From assembly GCA_964017185.1 (NCBI GenBank), contig OZ024874.1:34262721-34326720 (forward strand): DNA of 64,000 bases, read 5' to 3'. This stretch comes from Rugalucina vietnamica. Its lineage: Eukaryota > Mollusca > Bivalvia > Lucinida > Lucinidae. The position numbers and the translations under genes were made by a program. The notes below the pieces were generated by a model. That model saw only the letters and a program-made list of their open reading frames with translations, did no database searches and was not told the origin of the DNA. Positions 38,118-47,300 of the stretch are shown here, piece by piece (position 1 is the stretch's first letter; each line of letters begins with the position of its first letter).

Positions 38118-39029
38118 GCCGGGGGCCCATATTCCCACCCGACCACCCTTACACACGAAAATACAGTTTCTACAACAAATAATAACGGAAAAAACTCGCA
38201 TATTTCCACATGAATTCATAAAAGAGTCGCCGAACCGAATATAAAGGGTAACATTATGCTGTTCACGTTCAAGTATGTAAGGTTTGACAAATTCATGTCT
38301 CGTGAATCACGCAAAATAATAGGTCGTGGAAATTAAGAGTACGACTTGATGCATAACTTCTGTATTCTGGCTAGATTCATTTCGGTATGAAATAGAGATG
38401 AAAGTTAGAGATAAAAGTTCACATGATTACCATCGCTAGATCCTGAGTATAGGCGTAGTTAAAGAACACCTGATGGACCTTTCGACTTTTATGCACTAGG
38501 AATTTGTAACCACGGCCCCAGGCCCGGGAAATAGCCCCACCTTGCGGGGACTGCTCGTTTGTAAAACCACTGCTGTTTTCCCCGGTATCTTTTCATTCAC
38601 AGCCTTTTTTGCATCCATAAAGCAAATCCCAGGTATTTTTCCCCGCACTGCCGCGGCAAAACTGTGGTTAAAGCCCCGCTCATTTTCATGGCTATCTCAC
38701 GCCCTCCCCCGGACCTCGAGAGGGGGGGGGGGGCAAAGTCATGTTTTGTCGCTAACATTGCCTAAATTCTGCTGTGTGTGTGTTTTCGTGTATTTAAACA
38801 AGAATTCAAGAATACAAGACCTTTATTACGAATTTTCGGCCCACATAAGAGCAACAAAGCAAGGGTATAACATAATGTTATTTTGTTAACTTGACTTTAT
38901 ATGCACACATATTCATTTATTAAGTGGGTAGCGCAGTCTACAAATAACAAGCTGCAATGTTTAGAATTTCGGTTTGAATTAAGATTTGAAAACTATTTAA
39001 TACACGTGCAATTGTAAGCATACTTTTTA
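38118..39029. other. Non-coding spacer with a G12 tract
   Basis: I recognise no gene here. A 12-base G homopolymer lies at 38722-38733 within a GC-rich patch (38510-38740) containing GCGGGGACTGC and CCCGCACTGCCGCGG. A 115-codon plus-strand frame at 38542-38889 has no start context or domain I recognise and is low-complexity in part. I regard it as chance, possibly within an unidentified dispersed repeat. Confidence 0.5.
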
Positions 39030-39254
39030 TGAGCATGTGCGTGAGAAAATCAACAATTTTGGTTTCCGACCAGGTCAGACACAAACCGGGCTGTACAATC
39101 ACGATGCTTGAATTTGTGTCTATAAGTAGAAGAGGAATTGTACTATCCGTGTAGCGAAAACAAAGGCGTGATTCAGATTCGCAGTTACTACGAAGCTGGT
39201 CTGTGTCTTTGTTTTCGCTTATGCAGATTGTTGGTTTTCTTGTGCAGCGGCTCA
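39030..39254 (+). mobile_element. TIR element (MITE-like), complete copy
   Basis: About 225 bp. The left end TGAGCATGTGCGTGAGAAAA and the right end, whose complement is TGAGCCGCTGCACAAGAAAA, form imperfect terminal inverted repeats. A long internal palindrome occupies 39154-39218, with GCGAAAACAAAGGCG at one end and GTCTTTGTTTTCGC at the other. Three other copies or pieces occur at 39605, 41310 and 57256. There is no coding capacity, so it would need a transposase in trans. Confidence 0.75.
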
Positions 39255-39549
39255 AATAGTCATGTTTCATGCATCACGAAAATTTTAGCTCGTGGAAATC
39301 GTGACGCCGACTTCAGGTAACATATATTCTGGCCGTTTTCATTATGGTATTCAGGTAGCCGTGCAGGCAGAAATGTACGTGATCGGATGGTCCATCTATT
39401 CAAAAAGAGAGATCAAAATGGAAAATTCAATTAAAAGAGTAAACCACCGCCACGGCATGTTTAGTCCTACCGTCAGAAATCAGCTACCTGTATTTTGTAC
39501 AATTCAATTGAGGTAGCCTCGTAATTTCTTTCATATATCTTACCGTATT

Positions 39550-39604
39550 GATGTTATGACCAAGTCACGGCTGTAGTCATGTCGGGATGTTGCCTCCATT
39601 TTAT
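39550..39604 (+). repeat. Dispersed repeat, left piece of a nested site
   Basis: GTCATGTCGGGATGTTGCCTCCATTTTAT matches the dispersed repeat at 54286 (GTCATGTCGGGACATTGCCTCCATTTTAT). It breaks exactly where the TIR element begins at 39605. Its continuation (TTGTACCCAAAATAAGGATGTCATG) resumes after the TIR element at about 41425, matching TTTTACCCAAAGTGAGGATGTCATG at 54318. Confidence 0.7.
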
Positions 39605-39745
39605 ATGAGCCACCTCGTGGGAAAACCAACAATGTGGTTTCTGACCAGGTCCGACAAACCGACCTGTACAGTCACAGAAGCAGGCTAGAAGCTTGAAAAT
39701 TTGGAGTTACAGTGTAAGTAGAGGAGGAATTGTACTATCCGTGTT
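39605..39745 (+). mobile_element. TIR element, left half, interrupted
   Basis: It begins ATGAGCCACCTCGTGGGAAA and follows the complete copy at 39030 (GGTTTCTGACCAGGTCCGAC, then GGAATTGTACTATCCGTG). It is cut off after CCGTGTT at 39745. The missing palindromic half is found at 41310-41418, so this is one element split by an insertion. Confidence 0.75.
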
Positions 39746-40140
39746 CACGGGTGGTAATCAGGGGAACTAGCTCCAAAAAGAGTCAACGAGATTTTGTTCC
39801 CTTGACACATCCGGGAACTCACGAGCTAGTCCTCTCGACGGAAAAACAGTAAACGTATGTCTCGAAGCATTTTATCAATATTTATTTCTTTATTTTTTTA
39901 AGCTGTCTGCTGCAAAAATCCGGCAATGGTAGTCTGTGTAGATATGATTTAACTCCACTCGCTGATAGAATTGGTCCTTGGAATATGCACGGTGCGAATA
40001 TGATTGTAAAAGGGCGTTGAAGACACGAAACGAAAATATGTCAACACGAAGATTTGGGACCACTATTTTTTCATTTTTCGTCAAATATATATCCTTCCAA
40101 TCGCATGAAACATCATCCCTGATAAAACTAAGCCCCTGAA

Positions 40141-40273
40141 ACCATATAAAAGCAAAATATTCCGGTGGAAACATTGTTTTGGGAGGATATTGACTAAATT
40201 ACCGTCCGAGCTAGTCCTCTCGACATGGAGCTAGGTGCCTCGTCAAGGAGATAGCACCCTCGTTGAGGTTTTA
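40141..40273 (+). repeat. 133-bp inverted repeat, inner arm
   Basis: Reverse complement of 41179-41311 with very few differences (for example ATTCC/AATCC and TGACTAA/TGGACTAA). It contains a 20-bp quasi-tandem triplet starting at 40208: GAGCTAGTCCTCTCGACATG, GAGCTAGGTGCCTCGTCAAG, GAGATAGCACCCTCGTTGAG. Confidence 0.9.
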
Positions 40274-40738
40274 CTGAGTCAAAAATGTCATTTCATGATA
40301 GCTGTCGTTCCTGGTTTTAGCACCATAGATATGAAATGATCATAAATTGTATACACAATTAGCATGGGCCATGATGGTATACTATTTTGTAACTTGCACA
40401 TTATGATTTACAATATAAATATCACGAGAAATGGGATAGTTAACAGCAATTTTACAGATGTTTTACAGATGTTAACCGTTTCATAACTCACAGCAGACCA
40501 CAATTCATTATGCTACTGTATTATCTTAAAACATACGAACGAAAACAACACATTACGAAAACACGCCTATACAAAATACAGCGATTTGTCATAAGTAAAA
40601 ATGAAAGTTTCAGTTGAAAATTCGTATTTTTTTTTTTTTTTGCTTCATATGGTGACTCACCCGTTTACCGGTGTATACCGTTTACCGGTGCAATTCATAA
40701 AATTGCTGTATTTTATATGTTTTACGATTTTCCTTTGC

Positions 40739-40841
40739 TGATTAGCGATTTTTGGGCCAACATATTTTACTGTTTAGTGATTTTTGGGCCTAACATTTAC
40801 TGATAAGCGATTTTTGGGCCAAAATTTTACTGATTGGCGAG
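40739..40841 (+). repeat. 30-bp tandem repeat
   Basis: Three copies and a partial fourth of a unit with the form TGATTAGCGATTTTTGGGCC followed by AA.ATTTTAC, starting at 40739, 40771, 40801 and 40831. A separate pair of CCGTTTACCGGTG motifs lies just upstream (near 40661 and 40678). Confidence 0.8.
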
Positions 40842-40947
40842 TTCAGAGGTACCCCCATTGAAACCCTCATATAAGAGGTTTGTGTACAAGGAATACTAGA
40901 CGAAATGTTCGGTCGGTGTTCCGTGATACCTCCTTTCTAGGAGTGAA

Positions 40948-41110
40948 CGAGGTACCGAAGTGTAGTGGAGTGCAGGTTAGCCAGCTAATCTATCGATCGC
41001 CGGTCTGGGCGTCAACGAGAAGAGGGGGGCATAATTTAAAGAAATCGATTGAGTAGTTTCAAACAAAGATCAGCTGGCTAAGCTGCACCCCGTTACACTT
41101 CGGTGGCTCG
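40948..41110. repeat. Inner inverted repeat (44-bp arms)
   Basis: Arm 40948-40991 (with CCGAAGTGTAGTGGAGTGCA) is the imperfect reverse complement of 41067-41110 (with TGCACCCCGTTACACTTCGG). It is nested in the loop of the 133-bp inverted repeat. It may be a small TIR element of its own. Confidence 0.65.
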
Positions 41111-41178
41111 TAAAAAACATTTGCACAGAGGCACCACACACGGAAGACCGACGCGAGGATTCCGTCTTATTCCAACAT

Positions 41179-41311
41179 TAAAACCTCAACGAGGGTGCTA
41201 TCTCCTTGACGAGGCACCTAGCTCCATGTCGAGAGGACTAGCTCGGACGGTAATTTAGTCCATATCCTCCCAAAACAATGTTTCCACCGGATTATTTTGC
41301 TTTTATATGGT
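41179..41311 (-). repeat. 133-bp inverted repeat, outer arm
   Basis: Partner of 40141-40273. It lies at the right boundary of the 1.56-kb insertion, while the inner arm lies about 400 bp inside the left boundary. The fold would leave a loop of about 905 bp. Confidence 0.9.
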
Positions 41312-41418
41312 GTTGCGAAAAGAAAGGCGCTGATCAGCTTCGCAGTTACTGCGAAGCTGATCTGCGCCTTTGTTTTCGCATATGCAGATTGTTGGTTTTC
41401 CCATGGGGCGGCTCATAT
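41310..41418 (+). mobile_element. TIR element, right half, interrupted
   Basis: Contains the central palindrome (41315-41379, with GCTGATCAGCTTCGCAGTTA and GCGAAGCTGATCTGCGCC) and ends TTGGTTTTCCCATGGGGCGG then CTCATAT. It completes the left half at 39605-39745. Confidence 0.75.
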
Positions 41419-42949
41419 CACTTGTACCCAAAATAAGGATGTCATGCTTCCGAAAAGTAACCACCAAACTTAGCCAATACGGCTATATGCAATAATAACC
41501 GTTTCTATGATGTATTCAACGTCATTAACATATTTGGCCCCTGCTCACCAACCGGGTGGTGGAAGTAGATTTTGAACATGATTTTTATTTTATGAAAAGG
41601 TACAAGTATGCAATGATCAGGAAAACGGCGCAATCAGAGAGAAATTCCAACTCCAAAAACCGAGGTGGGAAAATCTAAATTGTCAAGTATCGTAAGTCGG
41701 GTCAGCAGCTATTTCCCAGTAGGCTGCCACTCAGCTACCCGAACTTAAATAAAACTATGAAAACGTAAGGTTCAAACAGCACAGACATTTGACATCAAAC
41801 ATTAAACAAATAGAGCCAAAACAGAAATTAGAACGATTAGTAATATGAAGTTACTGGGGGTGGGCTTAACCGATTTTACAGGACCCAAACCTCGCCCTCA
41901 GTTTACAATATATTGTAAGCATGTAGCATTGAGTTGCAACATTCACTGTAGCACAATTTAGATTTGCACACCACAGTCAACATTTGTTTTTGTTCTCAAT
42001 GGCCTTCAACAGTTCGAAAATGGGTCAGCTTATTCGTATTTGACACATTATAATTGTCTACCCGAATTTAAAGCTGGATTCGATCGGCTGCTTCAAAACC
42101 TTTCCTCATGATGTGGCTCATCTGTGTCTTTTCAACTCTCCTATTATAGTTTTGCTTCACATGGTATTTGGCTGGTTATGTAGAAGACGTAGATGCAAGA
42201 ACTTTGGACATAATTGCAATATTCTGGCATGCAAATAGCCCGTGGCATTATCCATTCGCTATTTACTTAGCATAGGAAAGCTTATAAAATATTCTTTCAA
42301 TGACACAAAGTGACACACAGTGACTATAAAATCTAGCGAAAAAACAGTTTTGCATTGCGCAGATATCGCCGTTTCAAGAGCAATCCGGTAGACTTTGTAA
42401 ATAGAAAAATGGTGTATGCACAACAGGTGACACGACCTATACTCGACACTCAGACAGGCCGATATGTGGCCAGACCGTCACTCCGACACGCCGACACATG
42501 TATGTCCACACGATGTACAGGTCTATATGCGAGATCTAGATACTGCCCAGGAAAACTGGTTAAGTCAGCAATCCATAGATTAAACATAATTAGGTAGAAA
42601 TCCGCTATAAAACAGACGACATGATCATAGCTGTTGATGGTGACGTGATGCAATAATCAACAAACAAAGCTTTATGCAAAGATTAGTCTGAATTGAAGCG
42701 GTATAACTGTTTTCGTGTAACAATTACCGCACAACGCCTTTTTCAAAATGACTAAAAATCATGAAACAAAATAGCCTACTTTATTCTGATGCGCATTCTG
42801 ACAGAAATTCTTCATCGATTACGGTTTGAACTTCAAAAAATAGATCTATTTACCATGTAAAAGTTTCTACGAAGGAAAAAAGCATGCTAGATGAAATTAA
42901 AATAATAACGCGACGCTGTTGATTATGACGACGTCATATTCCACGCGTC
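41419..42949. other. Non-coding spacer upstream of the LTR element
   Basis: It starts with the right piece of the split dispersed repeat (about 41425-41490). After that I see no gene, RNA or repeat that I recognise. A short frame at 42355-42597 has no recognisable domain. Confidence 0.5.
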
Positions 42950-42954
42950 ACGTC
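42950..42954. other. Target-site duplication ACGTC, left
   Basis: ACGTC directly before the 5' LTR is repeated directly after the 3' LTR at 49968-49972. A 5-bp duplication is normal for Ty3/Gypsy-type integrases. Confidence 0.9.
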
Positions 42955-43062
42955 TGTCAGAAGAAACAAAAATGAACCATCCTTTTACTCTAAGGTTGCA
43001 TGTACTTTCTTGAAATATTACATGGAAGCTATTATTTCCGGGGTGAGAGAGATGTTTGTGTA

Positions 43063-43070
43063 TGACGTCA
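43063..43070. promoter_or_regulatory. CRE-type palindrome TGACGTCA in the 5' LTR
   Basis: A perfect TGACGTCA, the consensus site for CREB/ATF-type bZIP factors, lies about 110 bp inside the LTR where an upstream promoter element (U3) would be expected. The 3' LTR carries the same site at 49102-49109. Its use as an enhancer is inference. Confidence 0.45.
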
Positions 43071-43547
43071 AGAGTTATTCATTGTAAAGTAGGTGTGCAA
43101 AAGGGAGAGTTCCAGAGGATGTCGCCTTATATGGATTGTGCGGGCAGATTTACTCATGAGGTGTGTTAGTTTGGGTGGGTGAGTGAATTACATAAATATG
43201 GACAATTTTTGGACATTGGCAGTTGAGTTTCAGAAGTTATGAGAAACGTTAATTTGGAGGAGGGAAAGTGAAATATCGGAATAATATATGAAATGGGACA
43301 ATAAAAGGTTAGTGCTACATAGGCTGTGAAATCCTAGTTTCTTAAACTAGAGGACAATCGTATAAGTACCAACGATTTGTTAAATTGCAAAAGCACATAA
43401 AAGAGACATCCTAGCAATTAGCTAGAAGATTATAAGTATCAACAATAAGATTCAAGACATTGTCATTGAGTATACGGGACATTGTCATCATAGAAACGAC
43501 GATTCGTTATTTATTGTTGCATCAAATTCAACAACCGACATACGCAG

Positions 43548-43607
43548 TAAAACGACGTTGGACAACAACGACGCGGTTAAAACGACGTTGGACAACAACG
43601 CTAACAA
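43548..43607 (+). repeat. 30-bp direct repeat within the LTR
   Basis: TAAAACGACGTTGGACAACA followed by ACG occurs at 43548 and again at 43578, a 30-bp period. It is also present in the 3' LTR at 49587-49646. It is either part of a promoter/enhancer or a recent slippage fixed before the last transposition. Confidence 0.8.
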
Positions 43608-43930
43608 CGAACTGACATTATAATACGGGAACAACATCAGCAGAACAACAGTGTGGGACTTACGAACATTTGTAACAAGTAAACTGCCATCAGAACATTT
43701 TAGACGATTAAGTGTGTGAGTTTGTTTAATTGATTTTTATCTTGCATGTATGTTTAAATGAATAATTCTATCTTTCTTTATTAAACATATTTTAGTTACA
43801 TCTAACTTGTTATTTTGCCCATCTGACCGAAACAGATAATCAAAGGCACTGCCACCGTACGAACAGATCCGACATAAACGACCATAGAAAGACGCTGGTA
43901 GCAATAACCCTAGGGTCTTTTTATGACAAG

Positions 43931-43948
43931 TGGGGGCTCGTCCGGGAT
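43931..43948 (+). other. Primer binding site, tRNA-Pro type
   Basis: TGGGGGCTCGTCCGGGAT starts two bases after the LTR. It is the same 18-base string that gammaretroviruses of the murine leukaemia type use to pair with the 3' end of tRNA-Pro. Minus-strand DNA synthesis would start here. Confidence 0.85.
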
Positions 43949-44301
43949 AAAATTGTTCAAACGGTAAACTTTCTGTTTCGAGCTGATGTGTGCTTATAGC
44001 AAGTTACTGTAGGAGTGTCTGATATTCAAGATAAGATCACTTTCTGAGTCAATGAGCATTAATGAGTTTAACATCTGTTATATGTTATCAAAACTTGAGT
44101 TCTGAGTAACAGGTCATGTTTATTTAATGATTTATTTACATTCCTGTCTAAGAATTTTACTACAAGGTTAAATTTACTATAAGTGTCTGACAAGTTCGAA
44201 AACAAAGCATCACTGAGACTAGCTGCAAGAATCTTACAGTATTTTCACTAAAACATAGATTTTTAGAGAGAAAAAAAAAAAATTAAGAGTTTGTGGTCAA
44301 A
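43949..44301 (+). other. Untranslated leader of the LTR element
   Basis: The stretch between primer site and start codon. It has an A-rich run (44270-44283) just before the coding frame and an in-frame stop TAA at 44284. I see no upstream coding frame of note; packaging signals, if any, would lie here. Confidence 0.6.
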
Positions 44302-47300
44302 ATGTCTGACAATTTTGATAAATGGCTTGAGCGTGGGGAACGATTAGGTTATACTGGTACTGACCTTCAGGAATTTGTTAAGCAGCAACAGCAAGAATCA
44401 TTTGATCGCGAAGAACGGGCATTTAGAAGGGCACAAGAAAGGGAAGAGTTGTTGAAATTGCAAGATGAAGAACGCGAGCGCAAAAGAGCTCTGGCGGCTC
44501 AAACTGAATTAGAGCACGAAAGGGCATTGGCAGAAATTAAGCAGAAAGAATTAATGATGCAAAATGAGGCTAAGGAAAAAGAATTAATGTTGCAAAGGGA
44601 AGCAAAAGAAAGGGAATTTTTGTTTCAAAGGGAAGCTGAAGAAAGGGAGATTGAGAAATTAAAGTTACAAATGCAGATCAAGGAGATCGGCAATGATACT
44701 CCGCTTACATCTTTAGATTTAGGGGTTAAGGCTTTACGACCAAAACTTCCAAAATTTGATGAAAATAAAGATGACATGGACGCATTTTTGGAACGTTTCG
44801 AAAGGTTTGCAATAAGCCAGTCATGGCCTGAAAATCAATGGGCTGTAAGTTTGAGTCCCTTATTGACAGGTAAAGGTTTGCAGGTGTATTCTAGTATGCC
44901 AGCATCTGAGGCAAATGATTTTAAAAGTTTAAAAACAGCACTTTTAAAACGTTATCAGCTTACCGAAGATGGGTTTCGTAATAAATTTAGGACTTCGAAA
45001 CCAGAGTCAGGGGAAACAGTGTTTCAGTTTGTGGCTAGACTAAAACGCTACTTTCAGAGGTGGGTTGATCTTACTGAAGTCACTCAAGATTATGACGGTT
45101 TGTCAGATCTTTTGGTCAGAGAGCAGTTTATAGGTACATGTAGCGAGGGCATGCGGCTTTTCCTACGAGAAAGAGTGCCTGGTACAGTAGATGAAATGAC
45201 AAGGCTTGCAGAGCAGTACATGGAAGCACACGGGGGTAGCATAACCATGTCAAAGAAGCCACCTCACTTTGAAAAACAACCGAGGCCAGCAATCCCGCCA
45301 GTAAGACCTCCTGTTGTGCAACAAAATACAGGTAACAAGGACAAAACATGTTATTACTGTGGCAAAAAGAATCATGTAATAGCAGAATGTCGGATACGAG
45401 AGCGCGATATGAGAAAACAGACTGCAGGGGCAGCCCAAGGTAGGTCTGATGCCAGTAATTGGCGTACAAATAGCCAAAAGAAGGAAGACAAGAAAGATGA
45501 AACGGTACCAAAGACGGGTGGACTGTGTACCATAGTGCCAAAAGACAAAGACTTTCTACTGAGTTGCATTGATCAAGGTAAGTTAACTCTTGCAAATGAC
45601 GTAGCTATACCATATATAAGTGGAGCATGCAATGCAGACGGAAAAGTAAAATTATCAGAGGATAATATGCCAGTCTATGATGGCCTCGTAAATGGAGAGA
45701 AAGTGAGATTTCTTCAGGACACTGGGTGCAGTACTGCTGTGGTGAGGGAAAGTTTAGTACAACGCGAACAATATACAGGTAAGTCATCCTGGTGTGTTCT
45801 AATGGATGGAACCATTAAAAAGTGTTCGCTTGCAAAGATTCAGGTAGACTGCCCATTCTATACTGGTGAGATTGAAGCCATGGTGATGGAAAATCCAATT
45901 TATGATTTGGTTTTAGGCAATGCGCCTGGTGTACGAAAAACACCAGATCAAAACTGGGGCAAACAGAGTGATCATATAGGTGCAGTGGTTACAAGGGCTC
46001 AGGCGAAGCGTAATGAGGAGTCTATTAAACCATTGAACGTTGCGCACATTGATGTACCGTTTGTCAACGCTAGCAAATTAGAGGAAGCTCAGCGGAAAGA
46101 CACTAGCCTAGGTAAATTGTGGGACCTAGCACAGAGTGGAGAAATACTGAAAACTAGAGGCAAACAGAATTACAGGTATGAGGTAAGAAATGGCATTTTA
46201 TATAGAAATTATGAGCAGACACGGGGCTCAAACTCTGTTGAAATGAAACAAATTGTTGTGCCTACGGATTATAGGAACCAGGTAATGAAACTGGCACATG
46301 AAGCAATTGTCGGAGGACACATGGGGATCAGAAAGACATCTGACCGTATTACTTCTAGTTTCCATTGGCCAGGTATAATAAGTGACGTAACAAGGTTTTG
46401 CAGGTCATGTGATGTCTGTCAAAGGACAGTGCCAAAAGGTAAGGTTTCAAAAGTACCTCTTGGTAACATGCCTATAATAGATGAACCATTCAAGCGTGTA
46501 AGTGTAGACCTGATCGGACCAGTAGCTCCTGTATCTGAGCATGGAAACAGATACATTTTGACAGTTGTCGACTTTGGAACTAGATACCCTGAGGCTGTTG
46601 CGTTGCCAAAGATTGAGACTGAAAGGGTAGCAGAGGCATTATTTGAGATTTTCTCTCGAGTAGGTTTTCCTAAGGAGATTCTGAGCGACAGGGGCGGACA
46701 ATTCACTTCTGAAATGATGGCCGAGGTATGCCGTTTGGTAAGTATCAAGCAACTATTTACAACAGCTTGGCATCCCATGTGTAACGGCCTGTGTGAAAAA
46801 ATGAATGGTACGTTGAAGAGTATGTTGAAACGAATGTGCCAGGAAAGACCTAAAGACTGGGATAGGTATCTACCTGCAGTTTTATTTGCTTATAGAGAGG
46901 TACCACAGGTGAGTACAGGTTTTTCACCTTTTGAACTCTTGTACGGAAGGACAGTACGAGGTCCAATGCAAGTTCTTAAAGAACTGTGGACACAGCCTGA
47001 GGAGACGGAGCTTCAGACAACATATCAGTATGTGTTTGACTTGAGAAATAAGCTTGAGGAAACTTGTCAGATAGCAAGAAAAAGTTTGGAGGAAGCACAG
47101 GGTGTATACAAACAATATTATGACAGAAAAGGTAGGAACAGGAAATTTTCTGTGGGTCAGAAGGTTCTTGTGCTCTTGCCGACAGAGCACAACAAGTTGA
47201 CTTTACAGTGGAAGGGCCCATATGAAATTACAGAAGTCATCAACAAGATGGACTACAAGATCAACATTGCAGGTAAGACTAAGATTTATCATGCAAATCT

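Larger units (their letters stand above)
39746..41309. mobile_element. Unclassified 1.56-kb insertion with inverted arms
   Basis: Sequence inserted inside a TIR element, bounded by GTGTT at 39741-39745 and GTGTT at 41310-41314. That is consistent with a 5-bp target duplication. Near its right end it carries one arm of a 133-bp inverted repeat and a matching arm internally (40141). No transposase or reverse transcriptase was recognised. A 94-codon minus-strand frame at 39890-40174 begins inside the inner arm and is of unknown nature. It could be a foldback-type or other non-autonomous element; the class is undecided. Confidence 0.55.
42955..43928 (+). repeat. 5' LTR (974 bp)
   Basis: It begins TGTCAGAAGAAACAAAAATG and ends GGGTCTTTTTATGACA. 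It matches the 3' LTR at a constant offset of 6039 bp with no difference seen by eye. It holds a CRE palindrome (43063-43070), an AATAAA at 43300-43305, and a 30-bp internal direct repeat (43548-43607). Confidence 0.97.

Noticed and set aside
38542..38889. 115-codon frame
   Set aside because: It includes translation of a G12 tract, has no recognisable domain and lies in repeat-like sequence.
42355..42653. Overlapping 80- and 67-codon frames on opposite strands
   Set aside because: No domain, no splice or start context, and both strands are open over the same bases, which suggests chance.
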